Shown here: positions 32,331 through 40,815 of the stretch, piece after piece
Layout: every line of letters starts with the position of its first letter
Numbering within the stretch: the stretch's first letter is position 1
Source of the DNA: Candidatus Omnitrophota bacterium
GTDB taxonomy: Bacteria > Omnitrophota > Gorgyraeia > B26-G9
DNA: 42,557 nucleotides
NCBI GenBank assembly: GCA_018817585.1
Contig: JAHITE010000020.1
Span: forward strand, 1 to 42,557
Direction of reading: 5' to 3'
Notes under the pieces: model-generated
Told to the model about the DNA's origin: nothing
Databases searched by the model: none
What the model saw: the letters and a program-made list of their open reading frames with translations, nothing else
Made by a program: the position numbers and the translations under genes

Positions 32331-34919
32331 TTATGGAGTCTGTGACCCCGGAGTCTTCCCTTTTCTCGATGTCTGAATTGATGCTGTTTGTGCGCTGTCA
32401 AAAAAAGGCTCAGGCGGCGGAGGGCCTTCGAGAAATAAATAGGAATAAAGGTAGTCGACATCAGCCATTTCAATTAATTGATTGTTGTCAACATCATATG
32501 CCTTGGGATAAAGAGACGGAATCTCTGTGAATAGATGCAGATAGATGGCATTAATATCATTTGTGTCTATTATTGTGTCTTCATTGGCATCGGCGCGGAT
32601 GAATAAGTCTGTGCCGAGTGATTCGTTAAGATTAAAAGTGGCCGCGAGATAATAATCGCCGTTAAATACATCCATTGGATTTAAAGCCGATCCGATTTGC
32701 AGATATGAGTTTTCCGGCAATATTCCGTAAACCGGCCCCTTGAAATCTAAATTCATAAACCGCGGGATCTCGTCCGTAGCTGGTTCTATGATCACCCAGT
32801 TGTTAAAAAGCTGGATCTGGGAGGGGTCATTTTCGTCGGTGCCGATAAATATAGCGTTGATCGCGTGGTCCACGAAAATATATTCCAGATCAACAGTGCG
32901 GATAGGAATGCCGTAAGAAAAACCAGGGGGAACGAGTCCGCACAAAAGTTCAGCAGGGTACGGGGTTGTACTCAGATAATCGATTCCTGTACCGTTCATC
33001 CAAAGCTGGAGACTGAAATCAATGCAAATATAATTTGTTCCGCGTACTCTGCCGGTGGCGATATAAGGTTTGGTATTGTTTGTGTCAAAGTTCAACAGTT
33101 TGGTGATGTATTTTTTTCTGGTTTCTTTGTCTGTTATTGTGCTGTACCAATTCTCTGTCAGAAGGGAGGTCAGAATCATGCCGAACTCAACATTTGATAA
33201 AGCATCATTGAGCATATAACCTTGATCGGAAGCGGAAAATGTGAAATTAAATAAAAATTGTTCATCATCAATATTGCCTAAAGCGCAGGCACGGGTAAAA
33301 GCATTGTCTGAAGATAGCGCTATATCTTTCCATTCTTCCTCAGATCGGGGAAGGGTAAGGTCATATTGTTTGTCTGCCGGAAAAACCTCCAAGTTTATAG
33401 CGAAATTAAGCGCCTCAATAGCGGGAATGCTCATGTCGCAATCATTTTGATGAATAATTTTTATCAGTTTAATGAAGAATTGATCTTTTAGCGGATTGCC
33501 GTAATAAGAATTATCCCATAAGTTTCTCAGCAGCATCTCTTTTTCAAAAGATAAATCCGCGTTGTTTAATAATTCTGAAAAATCGTTATTAAAAACAAGC
33601 GTGTTATTATTGGCCGGACTGATTTCTTCGATGTTTTGTTCTTTAAAAAATTGTTCCCAGGAATTGTCTTCTAATCCGAAAATCCGCGCGACTTTCCATT
33701 GTGTGACAATTCTCTTCTCAACCCATTTTTCTTCTAAGGGTAAGAAAAGTTCCTGAGCGCGTCCGCACATAATAAATGGGACGATAGCTTTATCGGCACA
33801 GCTTTGTCCGGAGTCGGCAATAAGCCAATTATAAAAGAAAGAAGCAGCGTGTTGGGTGTCAACAATGTATCCTAATTCTGATTGTGCCGAAAGTAAAAGG
33901 GTTATTTCTTCTAGCGTTATTCCTCCTCTAGGCAGTGCGTAGCTCATTGCCGCGAATTTTTCTTCCCAACTTTTAAATTCAAGAGAATAATAGTCCTCAG
34001 AAGGAACAATTTCTCTGTTTAAAAAATTATTGAAAAGCTGCGCGGTAAAAATAGGATCATTTTTAGCGGCTGCGCCGAAAGTTCTTGAAAATAAGCGCCA
34101 GTCATCGATAAAAAGTCCAAACATGTAGGTGAAAGCGTCTGATTGGCTCATATATATTAGTGATTGAGCGTTTATTTTAGCTTGAACATATAATTTTAGG
34201 TCCTCAATATGGTCTAATAATATATTGATATAGTTTTTTTTAGCGTAGTCCGGTTCCACGCGCTTTAGATATATTATGGATTGTTCCATGGTTTCTAATG
34301 CCTGCATATAGGCGTAAATGTTTGACGATAAAAAGTATTCGTCGCGACCGGGGCTTATGTATTCAAAAATAAGCGCTTTGTTTTTATTTAGAGTTATACT
34401 TACAGAATTTATTGTGTCTTCAATAAATATAAAACCATCACTTGTGGAGTCAATGCTGGTGGCTCCCGCGTTTATTCCGGATAAAGAATAATAGAAGTTG
34501 TTTTGACCGTGCAGTTCCTTGGCTGCCTCTAATAAGGCGAAAACAGCGGGTTCAAGGGAAAAATATTTGTAAAAACCGTCCAAACTGCTGAACATTCTAT
34601 TTAAATGAACCTGATAATTGGAGTTTTCCGGAAAGCTTTCGAGGATAACTGTATCGCCGAATTCTACTGGTATGATGTCGTCTTGGGTCTTGTTGTATTC
34701 GATTATTTTGCCGGAAGTTTTGTCTAATACCATATAAAGCTGCTGATATATACAGTCTTTTATAGAAATAATGCCGTTAAAGGGGTTTTGCAGGTCAGTA
34801 ATCAGTACTTCATAGGAAGAAAGACTAAAACTGAAATCCTCTGCAAACGCATTGGAAAAACTGATTGTTAAAAGGCTGAACAGTGCTAATATCGCGAAAA
34901 ATAATTTGTGGCGCTTCAT
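32331..34919 (-). CDS. 862-aa exported protein with a dockerin-like C-terminus
   Basis: Residues 1-27 form a clear signal peptide (LFFAILALFSLLTISFSNAFA). The body is unrecognised and mostly helical to about residue 560, then beta-rich. Near the end are two EF-hand-like dockerin type I repeats: RADANEDTIIDTNDINAIYL (about 783-802) and YDVDNNQLIEMADVDYLYSY, followed by LFLEGPPPPEP, a proline tail typical of dockerins in non-cellulosomal bacteria. Dockerins bind cohesins in a calcium-dependent way; no cohesin is seen here. AAGGAG precedes the start. The protein lacks the L-[AS]-P and -AI signatures of its neighbours but shares their TATACT promoter type. It converges on the gene ending at 32106; the 224-base spacer holds no clear terminator. 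Confidence 0.78.
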   Translation of the reverse strand: MKRHKLFFAILALFSLLTISFSNAFAEDFSFSLSSYEVLITDLQNPFNGIISIKDCIYQQLYMVLDKTSGKIIEYNKTQDDIIPVEFGDTVILESFPENSNYQVHLNRMFSSLDGFYKYFSLEPAVFALLEAAKELHGQNNFYYSLSGINAGATSIDSTSDGFIFIEDTINSVSITLNKNKALIFEYISPGRDEYFLSSNIYAYMQALETMEQSIIYLKRVEPDYAKKNYINILLDHIEDLKLYVQAKINAQSLIYMSQSDAFTYMFGLFIDDWRLFSRTFGAAAKNDPIFTAQLFNNFLNREIVPSEDYYSLEFKSWEEKFAAMSYALPRGGITLEEITLLLSAQSELGYIVDTQHAASFFYNWLIADSGQSCADKAIVPFIMCGRAQELFLPLEEKWVEKRIVTQWKVARIFGLEDNSWEQFFKEQNIEEISPANNNTLVFNNDFSELLNNADLSFEKEMLLRNLWDNSYYGNPLKDQFFIKLIKIIHQNDCDMSIPAIEALNFAINLEVFPADKQYDLTLPRSEEEWKDIALSSDNAFTRACALGNIDDEQFLFNFTFSASDQGYMLNDALSNVEFGMILTSLLTENWYSTITDKETRKKYITKLLNFDTNNTKPYIATGRVRGTNYICIDFSLQLWMNGTGIDYLSTTPYPAELLCGLVPPGFSYGIPIRTVDLEYIFVDHAINAIFIGTDENDPSQIQLFNNWVIIEPATDEIPRFMNLDFKGPVYGILPENSYLQIGSALNPMDVFNGDYYLAATFNLNESLGTDLFIRADANEDTIIDTNDINAIYLHLFTEIPSLYPKAYDVDNNQLIEMADVDYLYSYLFLEGPPPPEPFFDSAQTASIQTSRKGKTPGSQTP

Positions 34920-34970
34920 CTTAACTCCTTTTTTTTAATATTCATGTGTACATTTATAAACTATTAACAA

Positions 34971-34999
34971 AGTATATCATAAAAACCAAGGCTTTGCAA
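34971..34999 (-). promoter_or_regulatory. Minus-strand TATACT promoter of the dockerin-like gene
   Basis: On the minus strand TTGCAA (34999-34994) and TATACT (34976-34971) are separated by 17 bases, with TTTGTTAAT following the -10 box. It lies about 50 bases upstream of the start codon. Confidence 0.65.
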
Positions 35000-35116
35000 C
35001 CCTGGCAATTTCTGTTTACTAAAACATGATTGTCGTTGAAGGACATAGCAAATAAATCGGAATATTTATATAACTTGTTGCTGGATAATGTGAATTGATA
35101 TTTCGGCGCTATTTAT

Positions 35117-35145
35117 TTGCGCGGGGTTAGAATTTATGGTAAAAT
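35117..35145 (+). promoter_or_regulatory. Candidate promoter of the exported methyltransferase gene
   Basis: TTGCGC (35117-35122) and TAAAAT (35140-35145) are 17 bases apart, about 45 bases before the TTG start codon at 35191. Confidence 0.5.
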
Positions 35146-35190
35146 TAACATCTTTTTATTATGCGCATTTAAAGATAAAGGAAAACTGTA

Positions 35191-36360
35191 TTGAAGAAGA
35201 TTGCTTTGTTGTTTATTTTACAAGTGTTGTTTTTGTGGGTTATTAATAACGATCTTTTTGCTTGGGAGGGAGACTTTTCCTTCGGCGCGCAAGAAACGTA
35301 TTTATCTCCCCAAATACACCTGGGAGACGGGTCTTTTAATCAAGGAGCCACTGCTGTTGCGCGCAGTATCCTATCGGTTGAGAATATTCTTAACCGGTTT
35401 GGTTTTGAAGAACAGGAATTCTTGAAAAATGACGAGGTAAAACAGGTGCTGCATAACCTGGAGTATGTGGCCAGAGATATTTATGGGAAGATTTTTGACC
35501 AGGATAACCAGTTATCTAAAGATGAGCATGAGGTTTTATTAAAATATTTTTGGGAAAAATTCGGATTTTTGGGAAAGATCAATATGCCGGAGAGCCTTAT
35601 CGACAAACTTATTAACCATAGAAATGAGTTTGGTGCTGAAACAATGTCTAAGCTTGCCATCGGGCAGATATATTCTGAAATTAAAAAAATAAATTCTATT
35701 GCCAAGCTTTCAGGCCGGGAACGCCGGGTATTGCGCCGGATATCTAATCAGCGTGATCCGAATATCTCTAACCGTTCTATGGATAGAATAGAGTCTCTTT
35801 GGCCAGAGGGTTCTGCGGATTTAAAATTTCAAATTACATACAGGATGTTTAATGAAGAGATAAACATCCTGTATCCGGGCTGCGGGTATAAGGCAAAAGC
35901 TCTAAGGGAGTTAAGCGATCGGAATTTAGGGTATGACCAAATAAAGTTTATCGGGCTTGATTGGGATTTGTATGTTGACGATCAAGACGAGGAAAATAAT
36001 ATTTCGCTTATTGAGGGAGACGCGGTTAAACTTCCCTTGGGGAGTGAGTCGATTGATATTATTTTTGAAACCGGGCTCATGGAATATTTAGGCGAAGATG
36101 AGATCGCCGCGGCGGTTAAAGAACGCATGCGGGTATTAAAGCCCGGAGGTAAGATAATTCTATTGTTTTACCATCTTTCTTTGAACATAAGTCAGGAGAT
36201 AAAGAGTGTTTTGGCGGATAGTTTTAAAAAGGATAGTTATAATATTACATTTGTTTCCAGCCGCAAGGAAATATTTATAGATAAATACAATAGCAGCCCG
36301 AAAAGAACATCTCTTAAGATACGAGTTGAAACACCTAATACTGTGGAGCAGGCGATATAG
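35191..36360 (+). CDS. Exported SAM-dependent methyltransferase-like protein with L-S-P and -VEQAI signatures
   Basis: The start is a TTG preceded by AAAGGA; it gives the signal peptide MKKIALLFILQVLFLWV and no ATG serves better. The family signature ETYLSPQIHL lies at 35-44. Residues about 60-200 are helical. Residues about 228-350 are a class I methyltransferase. Motif I is INILYPGCGYKAKAL, motif II is FIGLDWD, motif III is LIEGDAVKLPLGSESIDIIF, and the motif-post is RMRVLKPGGKIILLF. The catalytic substrate is unknown. A cytoplasmic-type SAM enzyme behind a signal peptide is unusual, because SAM is not expected outside the cytoplasm. The last residues are NTVEQAI. A hairpin terminator follows at 36376-36398. 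Confidence 0.82.
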   Translation: MKKIALLFILQVLFLWVINNDLFAWEGDFSFGAQETYLSPQIHLGDGSFNQGATAVARSILSVENILNRFGFEEQEFLKNDEVKQVLHNLEYVARDIYGKIFDQDNQLSKDEHEVLLKYFWEKFGFLGKINMPESLIDKLINHRNEFGAETMSKLAIGQIYSEIKKINSIAKLSGRERRVLRRISNQRDPNISNRSMDRIESLWPEGSADLKFQITYRMFNEEINILYPGCGYKAKALRELSDRNLGYDQIKFIGLDWDLYVDDQDEENNISLIEGDAVKLPLGSESIDIIFETGLMEYLGEDEIAAAVKERMRVLKPGGKIILLFYHLSLNISQEIKSVLADSFKKDSYNITFVSSRKEIFIDKYNSSPKRTSLKIRVETPNTVEQAI

Positions 36361-36375
36361 ATTACAGCGTAAAAG

Positions 36376-36398
36376 AAAAAAGGGAACAACCCTTTTTT
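36376..36398 (+). terminator. Rho-independent terminator after the methyltransferase gene
   Basis: AAAAAAGGG (36376-36384) and CCCTTTTTT (36390-36398) pair around an AACAA loop, ending in a T run 16 bases after the stop codon. Confidence 0.8.
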
Positions 36399-36417
36399 CA
36401 ATGGAGAATATTAATTG

Positions 36418-36446
36418 TTGACGTACTTTGAGTAAAATAGTATTAT
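36418..36446 (+). promoter_or_regulatory. Strong sigma70-type promoter of the 67-aa Cys-rich gene
   Basis: TTGACG (36418-36423) and TATTAT (36441-36446) are 17 bases apart. The region from 36421 on is duplicated at 36791, where the -35 is weaker (AAGACG) and the -10 is TATTAC. Confidence 0.75.
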
Positions 36447-36486
36447 TTATATATTGAAATTTAAATCTAGTCGCTAACTAAAATAA
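36421..36486 (+). repeat. Copy 1 of a 66-bp direct repeat (promoter-containing)
   Basis: This copy and 36791-36856 align without gaps over 66 bases with 57 identities by my count; the first 24 bases are identical. The copies are exactly 370 bases apart and flank the small Cys-rich gene. Copy 1 carries that gene's promoter. Confidence 0.85.
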
Positions 36487-36538
36487 TCGAAGATGGGAAA
36501 AAAGGTCTAAATTCTAACTTAAAAAAGGAGGATGAAAA

Positions 36539-36742
36539 ATGGATAAAGAATGTGAATCAATAGAAAAGTGCGGATTTTTTAAAAAGTACAAAGAGACGAA
36601 AGCGCTTGCCTGCAGAGGGTTCGTGAGAAGATATTGCAAAGGCCCTCAACAAAATGAATGCAAAAGAAAAAAATACAGTCAAGAACATGGAACCCCTCCA
36701 AGTAACGATATGATGCCCAATGGACAAATGATAGTAGCATAA
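36539..36742 (+). CDS. 67-aa Cys-rich small protein (C-x4-C-x-FF family)
   Basis: A near-perfect ribosome binding site (AAAAAAGGAGG, ending seven bases before the ATG) and a strong promoter support this gene. The product starts MDKECESIEKCGFF and continues with ACRGFVRRYC and ECKRKKY, then a polar tail ending NGQMIVA. The cysteine layout C-x4-C-x-FF ... YC-x6-C-x-R matches the 72-aa protein at 1861-2079. Five cysteines and many lysines suggest a small metal-binding or nucleic-acid-binding protein; no function is known to me. It has no signal peptide, unlike the large genes around it. Confidence 0.8.
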   Translation: MDKECESIEKCGFFKKYKETKALACRGFVRRYCKGPQQNECKRKKYSQEHGTPPSNDMMPNGQMIVA

Positions 36743-36790
36743 TGCGCTGTTTCAGCAGCAGGGAAGAACAAAAGAAAAACTAATAAAAAG

Positions 36791-36856
36791 ACGTACTTTG
36801 AGTAAAATAGTATTACTTATATATTAAAATGCAAGTCTAAATGCTAACTCAAATAA
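36791..36856 (+). repeat. Copy 2 of the 66-bp direct repeat, decayed promoter
   Basis: Aligned with 36421-36486 (57 of 66 identical). The -35 position reads AAGACG in place of TTGACG. It points at no intact plus-strand gene: the next ATG (36871) reads into the 3' end of the antisense gene 36916-39018 and soon stops. Confidence 0.8.
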
Positions 36857-36915
36857 ATAGGCAGGCAAAGATGAGCATGAAAGAAAAAATAGAACCCCTT
36901 TTTACTACGCATCAA

Positions 36916-39018
36916 TCAAATCGCCTGTTCGATTGCGGTTACAGCCGGAGCAAAAAGCGCGTTCTGCAACGGAGTTGATGCCGGCCGCAATCTCTCCAAA
37001 GCGCTCTGGACTATCAGCATCATCGGATGATTCCGTTCAACAGAAGAAGTCTGGGACAAGGTAAGCACCGCATCATAAGCCGCGTCTCTTGCTCCCGAGG
37101 GAACTTCTCCGGCATTATCTTGCAAAAACTCTATTGCTTGCTTCAGAGCAATAGAAGTATTGACCGATTGCGCAACCAATCCTGTATAAATAGTAAACAG
37201 CCCTGATGTGTCCACCCCTAAGTCTGTTAAAAGCCCTCTCGCTTCTTGCCGTACAGTATTATCAATATGACGCAAAAGATAAGACAGTGATTTTATTACC
37301 TGGTTTCGCATCTCTTCAGAAGCGGCTATTTTAGCCAAACAATCCCGTAAATACTTCAGTCCTTCCCGTAAAACAGCGGTGTTTACCCCGCTCTTAACAA
37401 ATAAACCCGTGTAAAGATTAAACAAGACTTTCCAATCTGTTCTCAAAGCGCTCAGGGTCATCATCGCCTCCGCCCGCACATTAGAGTTGGAGGGATGATG
37501 CAAACAATTACACAGCGCTTCTATGGCCGTTTCTCTGTCCCGCGGATAGAACTTGATTATTTTAGCTGCGTTATCGGTAATCCATCGAATCGCCGGTATT
37601 AAAACATTAATTATGCTGTGCTTCTCGGGCTTTAATAAAGCCGTATTTATTTCAAATTCCTCCGAGTAACCGCGTGTTAAAATTATCTGCCCCGCTGAAT
37701 CTTTATCTTTTTTATTCTCCATTTGTTTCCGCAAACGCGGTAGTTCAACCCGGGAAATCCGTAAAACAATATCCAGCCTGCGGAGCATCCCCGCGAATTC
37801 TTCCGCGCTAATGCCAGATTCGGCAATAGCAATAAGAATTGAGCTCAGCTGTGCTTCTATAAAATTTTTTTCAAAATCGGTAAGCACAGGCTCCGCCTCC
37901 TGTAATAATGAATGATAACTATACTTATCTGATTCACTGAACTGATGAATTATTTCATAAACAAGGCAATACACCCTGAATCCCTCTGAAACCCTGCTTT
38001 TCTGGCTATCTTTGTATCTCTGCAGCACATCACGTGCCTGCGTGTATTTGCTTTTTTCCTGTGCTTCTGCCTTTGAAGCGGCTTTATCAAAAAAACTCTT
38101 CTCTTCCTGAGTTAAGATTGTCCTTTCTTCTTCGCTCAAGAAATCGCCCAGGTCCGTATCGACCCATTTATCCTCGGCCAAGTCATGAATTTTACCTTCT
38201 AAAGCATGATGTATATCGTTAATTATTTTTTGCAATGTTCCTCCGGATACAGGCTCCTCCTGACGAAACTTATCCCAAAGAAACAACAGCTGCGCCGGGC
38301 TAAGATATTCTAGCGCTTTCTGGAAAATTTCTCCATCTACCGCAGTAATTCTATAACTCGACAGACCCGCATTCGACAAGTCAACCGATCTTTGCAATAA
38401 ACCTTCTATCTTTTTAAAAAAATACTCCGCAGTTTTTTTTCTGAAGGTTTGGCGGATTACAAAGTTAAGATTTTTTTTCAACAATAAGTCCTCGATTTTT
38501 CTATTTAATTCAGGGGTTAGTATTTCTGATTCACATATTTTCTTCAGTGTTTCAAAAGACAATTGTTCCGGGTTAAAATCTGTTTCTGTTATCACCTTCG
38601 CAAGCTCTCTTAAAAGTTTCTCCGTTGTCTCATTAGATTTCCGCGACTGCTCCAAGGCCCGGAGTATATCCTCTGTCTCGGCATTCCAATTCCTAGCCTT
38701 AGGCTTTTTAGATTTCTCTTTTGCATCCGGGGTTTGTTGAGGTTTAAAAAAAATTTTAAAACGGGCAAACCAACTATCTGCTTTTTGCTTTGGAAAAAAT
38801 TCTATTCTATCAACAGGATCTTTCTTTGCCAAAGTCGCATCAATACAGGCTTGTTGAATCTGAATATTGTCGATCATTAACTGCGGAGCGAGAAAATCAG
38901 CCTTGCCGTAAATAATCAAGGTTTGCCCGATTTCTCCGGCCGCGGCATTGCCGATAAAGATCCCCTGCGCCAAAAGCAATGCGATTACCTTTACCCATAT
39001 CTTTTTCTTCACATTCAT
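36916..39018 (-). CDS. 700-aa exported HEAT-like protein with L-A-P and -IEQAI signatures
   Basis: Residues 1-27 are a signal peptide (VKVIALLLAQGIFIGNAAAG). The family signature ADFLAPQLMIDNIQIQQACI follows at 40-59. Residues about 80-450 are charged and helical, with possible coiled coils. Residues about 463-700 are helical pairs of the HEAT/ARM type, for example NSNVRAEAMMTLSALRTDWK, NTVRQEARGLLTDLG and an A-I-E-F-L-Q-D repeat. Such arrays usually bind other proteins. The final residues are VTAIEQAI. AAGAGGAG precedes the ATG. It is transcribed divergently from the gene at 39368 and convergently with the small Cys-rich gene. Confidence 0.82.
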   Translation of the reverse strand: MNVKKKIWVKVIALLLAQGIFIGNAAAGEIGQTLIIYGKADFLAPQLMIDNIQIQQACIDATLAKKDPVDRIEFFPKQKADSWFARFKIFFKPQQTPDAKEKSKKPKARNWNAETEDILRALEQSRKSNETTEKLLRELAKVITETDFNPEQLSFETLKKICESEILTPELNRKIEDLLLKKNLNFVIRQTFRKKTAEYFFKKIEGLLQRSVDLSNAGLSSYRITAVDGEIFQKALEYLSPAQLLFLWDKFRQEEPVSGGTLQKIINDIHHALEGKIHDLAEDKWVDTDLGDFLSEEERTILTQEEKSFFDKAASKAEAQEKSKYTQARDVLQRYKDSQKSRVSEGFRVYCLVYEIIHQFSESDKYSYHSLLQEAEPVLTDFEKNFIEAQLSSILIAIAESGISAEEFAGMLRRLDIVLRISRVELPRLRKQMENKKDKDSAGQIILTRGYSEEFEINTALLKPEKHSIINVLIPAIRWITDNAAKIIKFYPRDRETAIEALCNCLHHPSNSNVRAEAMMTLSALRTDWKVLFNLYTGLFVKSGVNTAVLREGLKYLRDCLAKIAASEEMRNQVIKSLSYLLRHIDNTVRQEARGLLTDLGVDTSGLFTIYTGLVAQSVNTSIALKQAIEFLQDNAGEVPSGARDAAYDAVLTLSQTSSVERNHPMMLIVQSALERLRPASTPLQNALFAPAVTAIEQAI

Positions 39019-39100
39019 AATTCTCCTCTTAAAGGCAATTTCGTGCCTTATCTTAAGATATATACTATATTTAAAATTTTGCTTTTAAAACAAGCGCAAA

Positions 39101-39129
39101 AGTATACCATATTTTATGCAGGTTCACAA
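39101..39129 (-). promoter_or_regulatory. Minus-strand TATACT promoter of the 700-aa gene
   Basis: On the minus strand TTGTGA (39129-39124) and TATACT (39106-39101) are 17 bases apart, followed by TTTG. The distance to the ATG is about 80 bases. Between this and the plus-strand promoter at 39291 I see no gene. Confidence 0.55.
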
Positions 39130-39290
39130 CGTCGCCGGCAAAAAAAAATCTCTGAGGAGATTAAGGGGGTATAGCGAGGCAGAGGGGGCAGGGTGAGATA
39201 GAATAGGGGCCGGAAAAGATTGACGAATTATTGAGCTTGTACAAACGTTCTGTTTTTTCTTTTTTAATTCCTGTAATTCGGCGTTTTTTA

Positions 39291-39320
39291 TTGGCTGAAA
39301 ATGAAAATGTGCGGTATACT
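39291..39320 (+). promoter_or_regulatory. Promoter of the 39368 gene, near copy of the one at 22042
   Basis: TTGGCT (39291-39296) and TATACT (39315-39320) are 18 bases apart, followed by TTAAT. The block including TTTTTTATTGGC, AAAATGTG and TATACTTTAAT closely matches 22035-22075. The leader then shares TATAATC and CTGAG-x2-TTTGCA with the leader of the 22179 gene, which suggests duplication of a whole upstream region. Confidence 0.6.
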
Positions 39321-39367
39321 TTAATACCTTGTATAATCTGAGCATTTGCAGGTAGTAATAAATTGTT

Positions 39368-40621
39368 ATGTGTCGGCGGAAAAAGCGCGGGTTATTGTTA
39401 TGCAGCGCGATTATGGCGGAGGTTGCGCCGGGTTATCAGATAAGTAGTACAGGCACAGATGCCGGTACTAGCCGGAATAATATCCCAATAACTACTTTAG
39501 CGCCTCGCGTTACTTTGCATCAGGAAAATTTGCACTCTGTGATTATGAGTTTAACCGAGGGCGGCGGTTTGAGCATAAAAGATGTGACTTATCCGGATGA
39601 GTTTATGAGCTCACCGCAAATGTTTAATCGTGGCGTGCCTGAATTTAAACGGATAATAAGCGCAAAGATTTTAAAATATTCCGCGTTGTCTTTAAAAAAG
39701 ATACTTTTAAGACTGGTTTCGGAACTTGATGTTGAATATGAACGCATAGACAACGATGACAATGAAAGCCTGTTTGCTCATCCGATACTAATAGGAGGTG
39801 AGCGCGCCATAGAAGTGATTACTGATAGGCTTAAAGATATGGGCAATGAAAAATCCTTATTGGAGGTTTTAGATGAGATTGATGGTACTACTAATAATGG
39901 AGTAATTTGCTGGAGAAATGTTTTACGCAACTTAAATAATATTATAACAGAAAAAAGCATGAATGCAGATATTTATAAGGCGCTTATAAAAGAAGCAGAT
40001 AAAATAAAAGAGCTTAGTCAAGCAGTTCTTTTATGGGAGGTGTTTTTAAATGGCGGGTTAGATGTTTTATTTACGGCAATTAATGCTGTTGAAAAGAATA
40101 ATACAATCGCTTATTCAGGATTGGCCGTTATAATTAATGATGAACTAATAACCCGGCTTTCTCCACAGCAGGCAAGGGTTCTTTTTAATGTTTTTGAACA
40201 GGCAGTGATAGAATTTGATGCTGAAATAGAGAGTAGTTTCTTTTGGAACGAGAAAATTTGCCGGGTGATCCTTGCAATTATCAAGCTGCAAAAAGAACAT
40301 ATAGGTGTGTTCAATCCGAAGTTTGTTAATAGGCTGTGCGTATTGCTTGAAAAACGGAAGGTGAAAGCAACATTTAGAAAAAGCATTATAGAAATATTGG
40401 CTCAAGCTAATGTTCCTTTGCAAAAAAGACGCCTTGTATTACAGGATACAGCAGATATTTTGGGAGATTATTTTGATGATTTAGTGAGCTTATTACCAAA
40501 AAGCAAAGCAGATTTGCAACGTACAAACACGTATTTAAGAAAGATTAAAGAAGATGCTCAATTTTTTAGTAGTGGGGTATTCCAATTAATTAAGGATAAA
40601 AAACTCACATGGGATGGTTAG
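39368..40621 (+). CDS. Exported helical protein of the L-A-P family with a decayed C-terminus
   Basis: The 417-aa product has a short, basic-hydrophobic N-terminus (MCRRKKRGLLLCSAIMAEVA) and the signature ITTLAPRVTLHQENLHSVIM at 41-60. The body is helical, with HEAT-like pairs near residues 240-370 (FNVFEQAVIEFDAE, FNPKFVNRLCVLLEKRK). It stops with KKLTWDG at 40621, without the family ending. Downstream, another frame encodes MVREYFDDNPLFNIAGD (40614-40664), and then the original frame reads LIEQAI and a stop (40664-40684). Two small indels therefore seem to have cut off the ending. No good ribosome binding site precedes the ATG, and the signal peptide is short, so the gene may be decaying. 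Confidence 0.68.
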   Translation: MCRRKKRGLLLCSAIMAEVAPGYQISSTGTDAGTSRNNIPITTLAPRVTLHQENLHSVIMSLTEGGGLSIKDVTYPDEFMSSPQMFNRGVPEFKRIISAKILKYSALSLKKILLRLVSELDVEYERIDNDDNESLFAHPILIGGERAIEVITDRLKDMGNEKSLLEVLDEIDGTTNNGVICWRNVLRNLNNIITEKSMNADIYKALIKEADKIKELSQAVLLWEVFLNGGLDVLFTAINAVEKNNTIAYSGLAVIINDELITRLSPQQARVLFNVFEQAVIEFDAEIESSFFWNEKICRVILAIIKLQKEHIGVFNPKFVNRLCVLLEKRKVKATFRKSIIEILAQANVPLQKRRLVLQDTADILGDYFDDLVSLLPKSKADLQRTNTYLRKIKEDAQFFSSGVFQLIKDKKLTWDG

Positions 40622-40663
40622 AGAATATTTTGATGATAATCCGCTTTTCAATATTGCCGGTGA

Positions 40664-40684
40664 TTGATTGAGCAGGCGATTTAG
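40664..40684 (+). pseudogene. Out-of-reach C-terminal tag LIEQAI of the 39368 gene
   Basis: TTG ATT GAG CAG GCG ATT TAG lies in the frame of the 39368 gene but after its premature stop. It matches the family endings VEQAI and IEQAI codon for codon at GAGCAGGCGAT, so it is most simply the original C-terminus. Confidence 0.6.
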
Positions 40685-40815
40685 TTTGTTGTTGTGAATG
40701 GGAGCGGAATTAGAGTGGTCTAAAAAAGCAGATCGGTTAAGAGTACGCTTAAATGTTTTTCCAGCTGTTATAATTTTAAAATAAGCCTTGGTTGGCAATA
40801 GGAGTTATGCGAAAC

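Noticed and set aside
36870..36980. Plus-strand gene behind repeat copy 2
   Set aside because: The ATG at 36870 opens a short frame that reads antisense through the 3' end of the 700-aa gene and stops.
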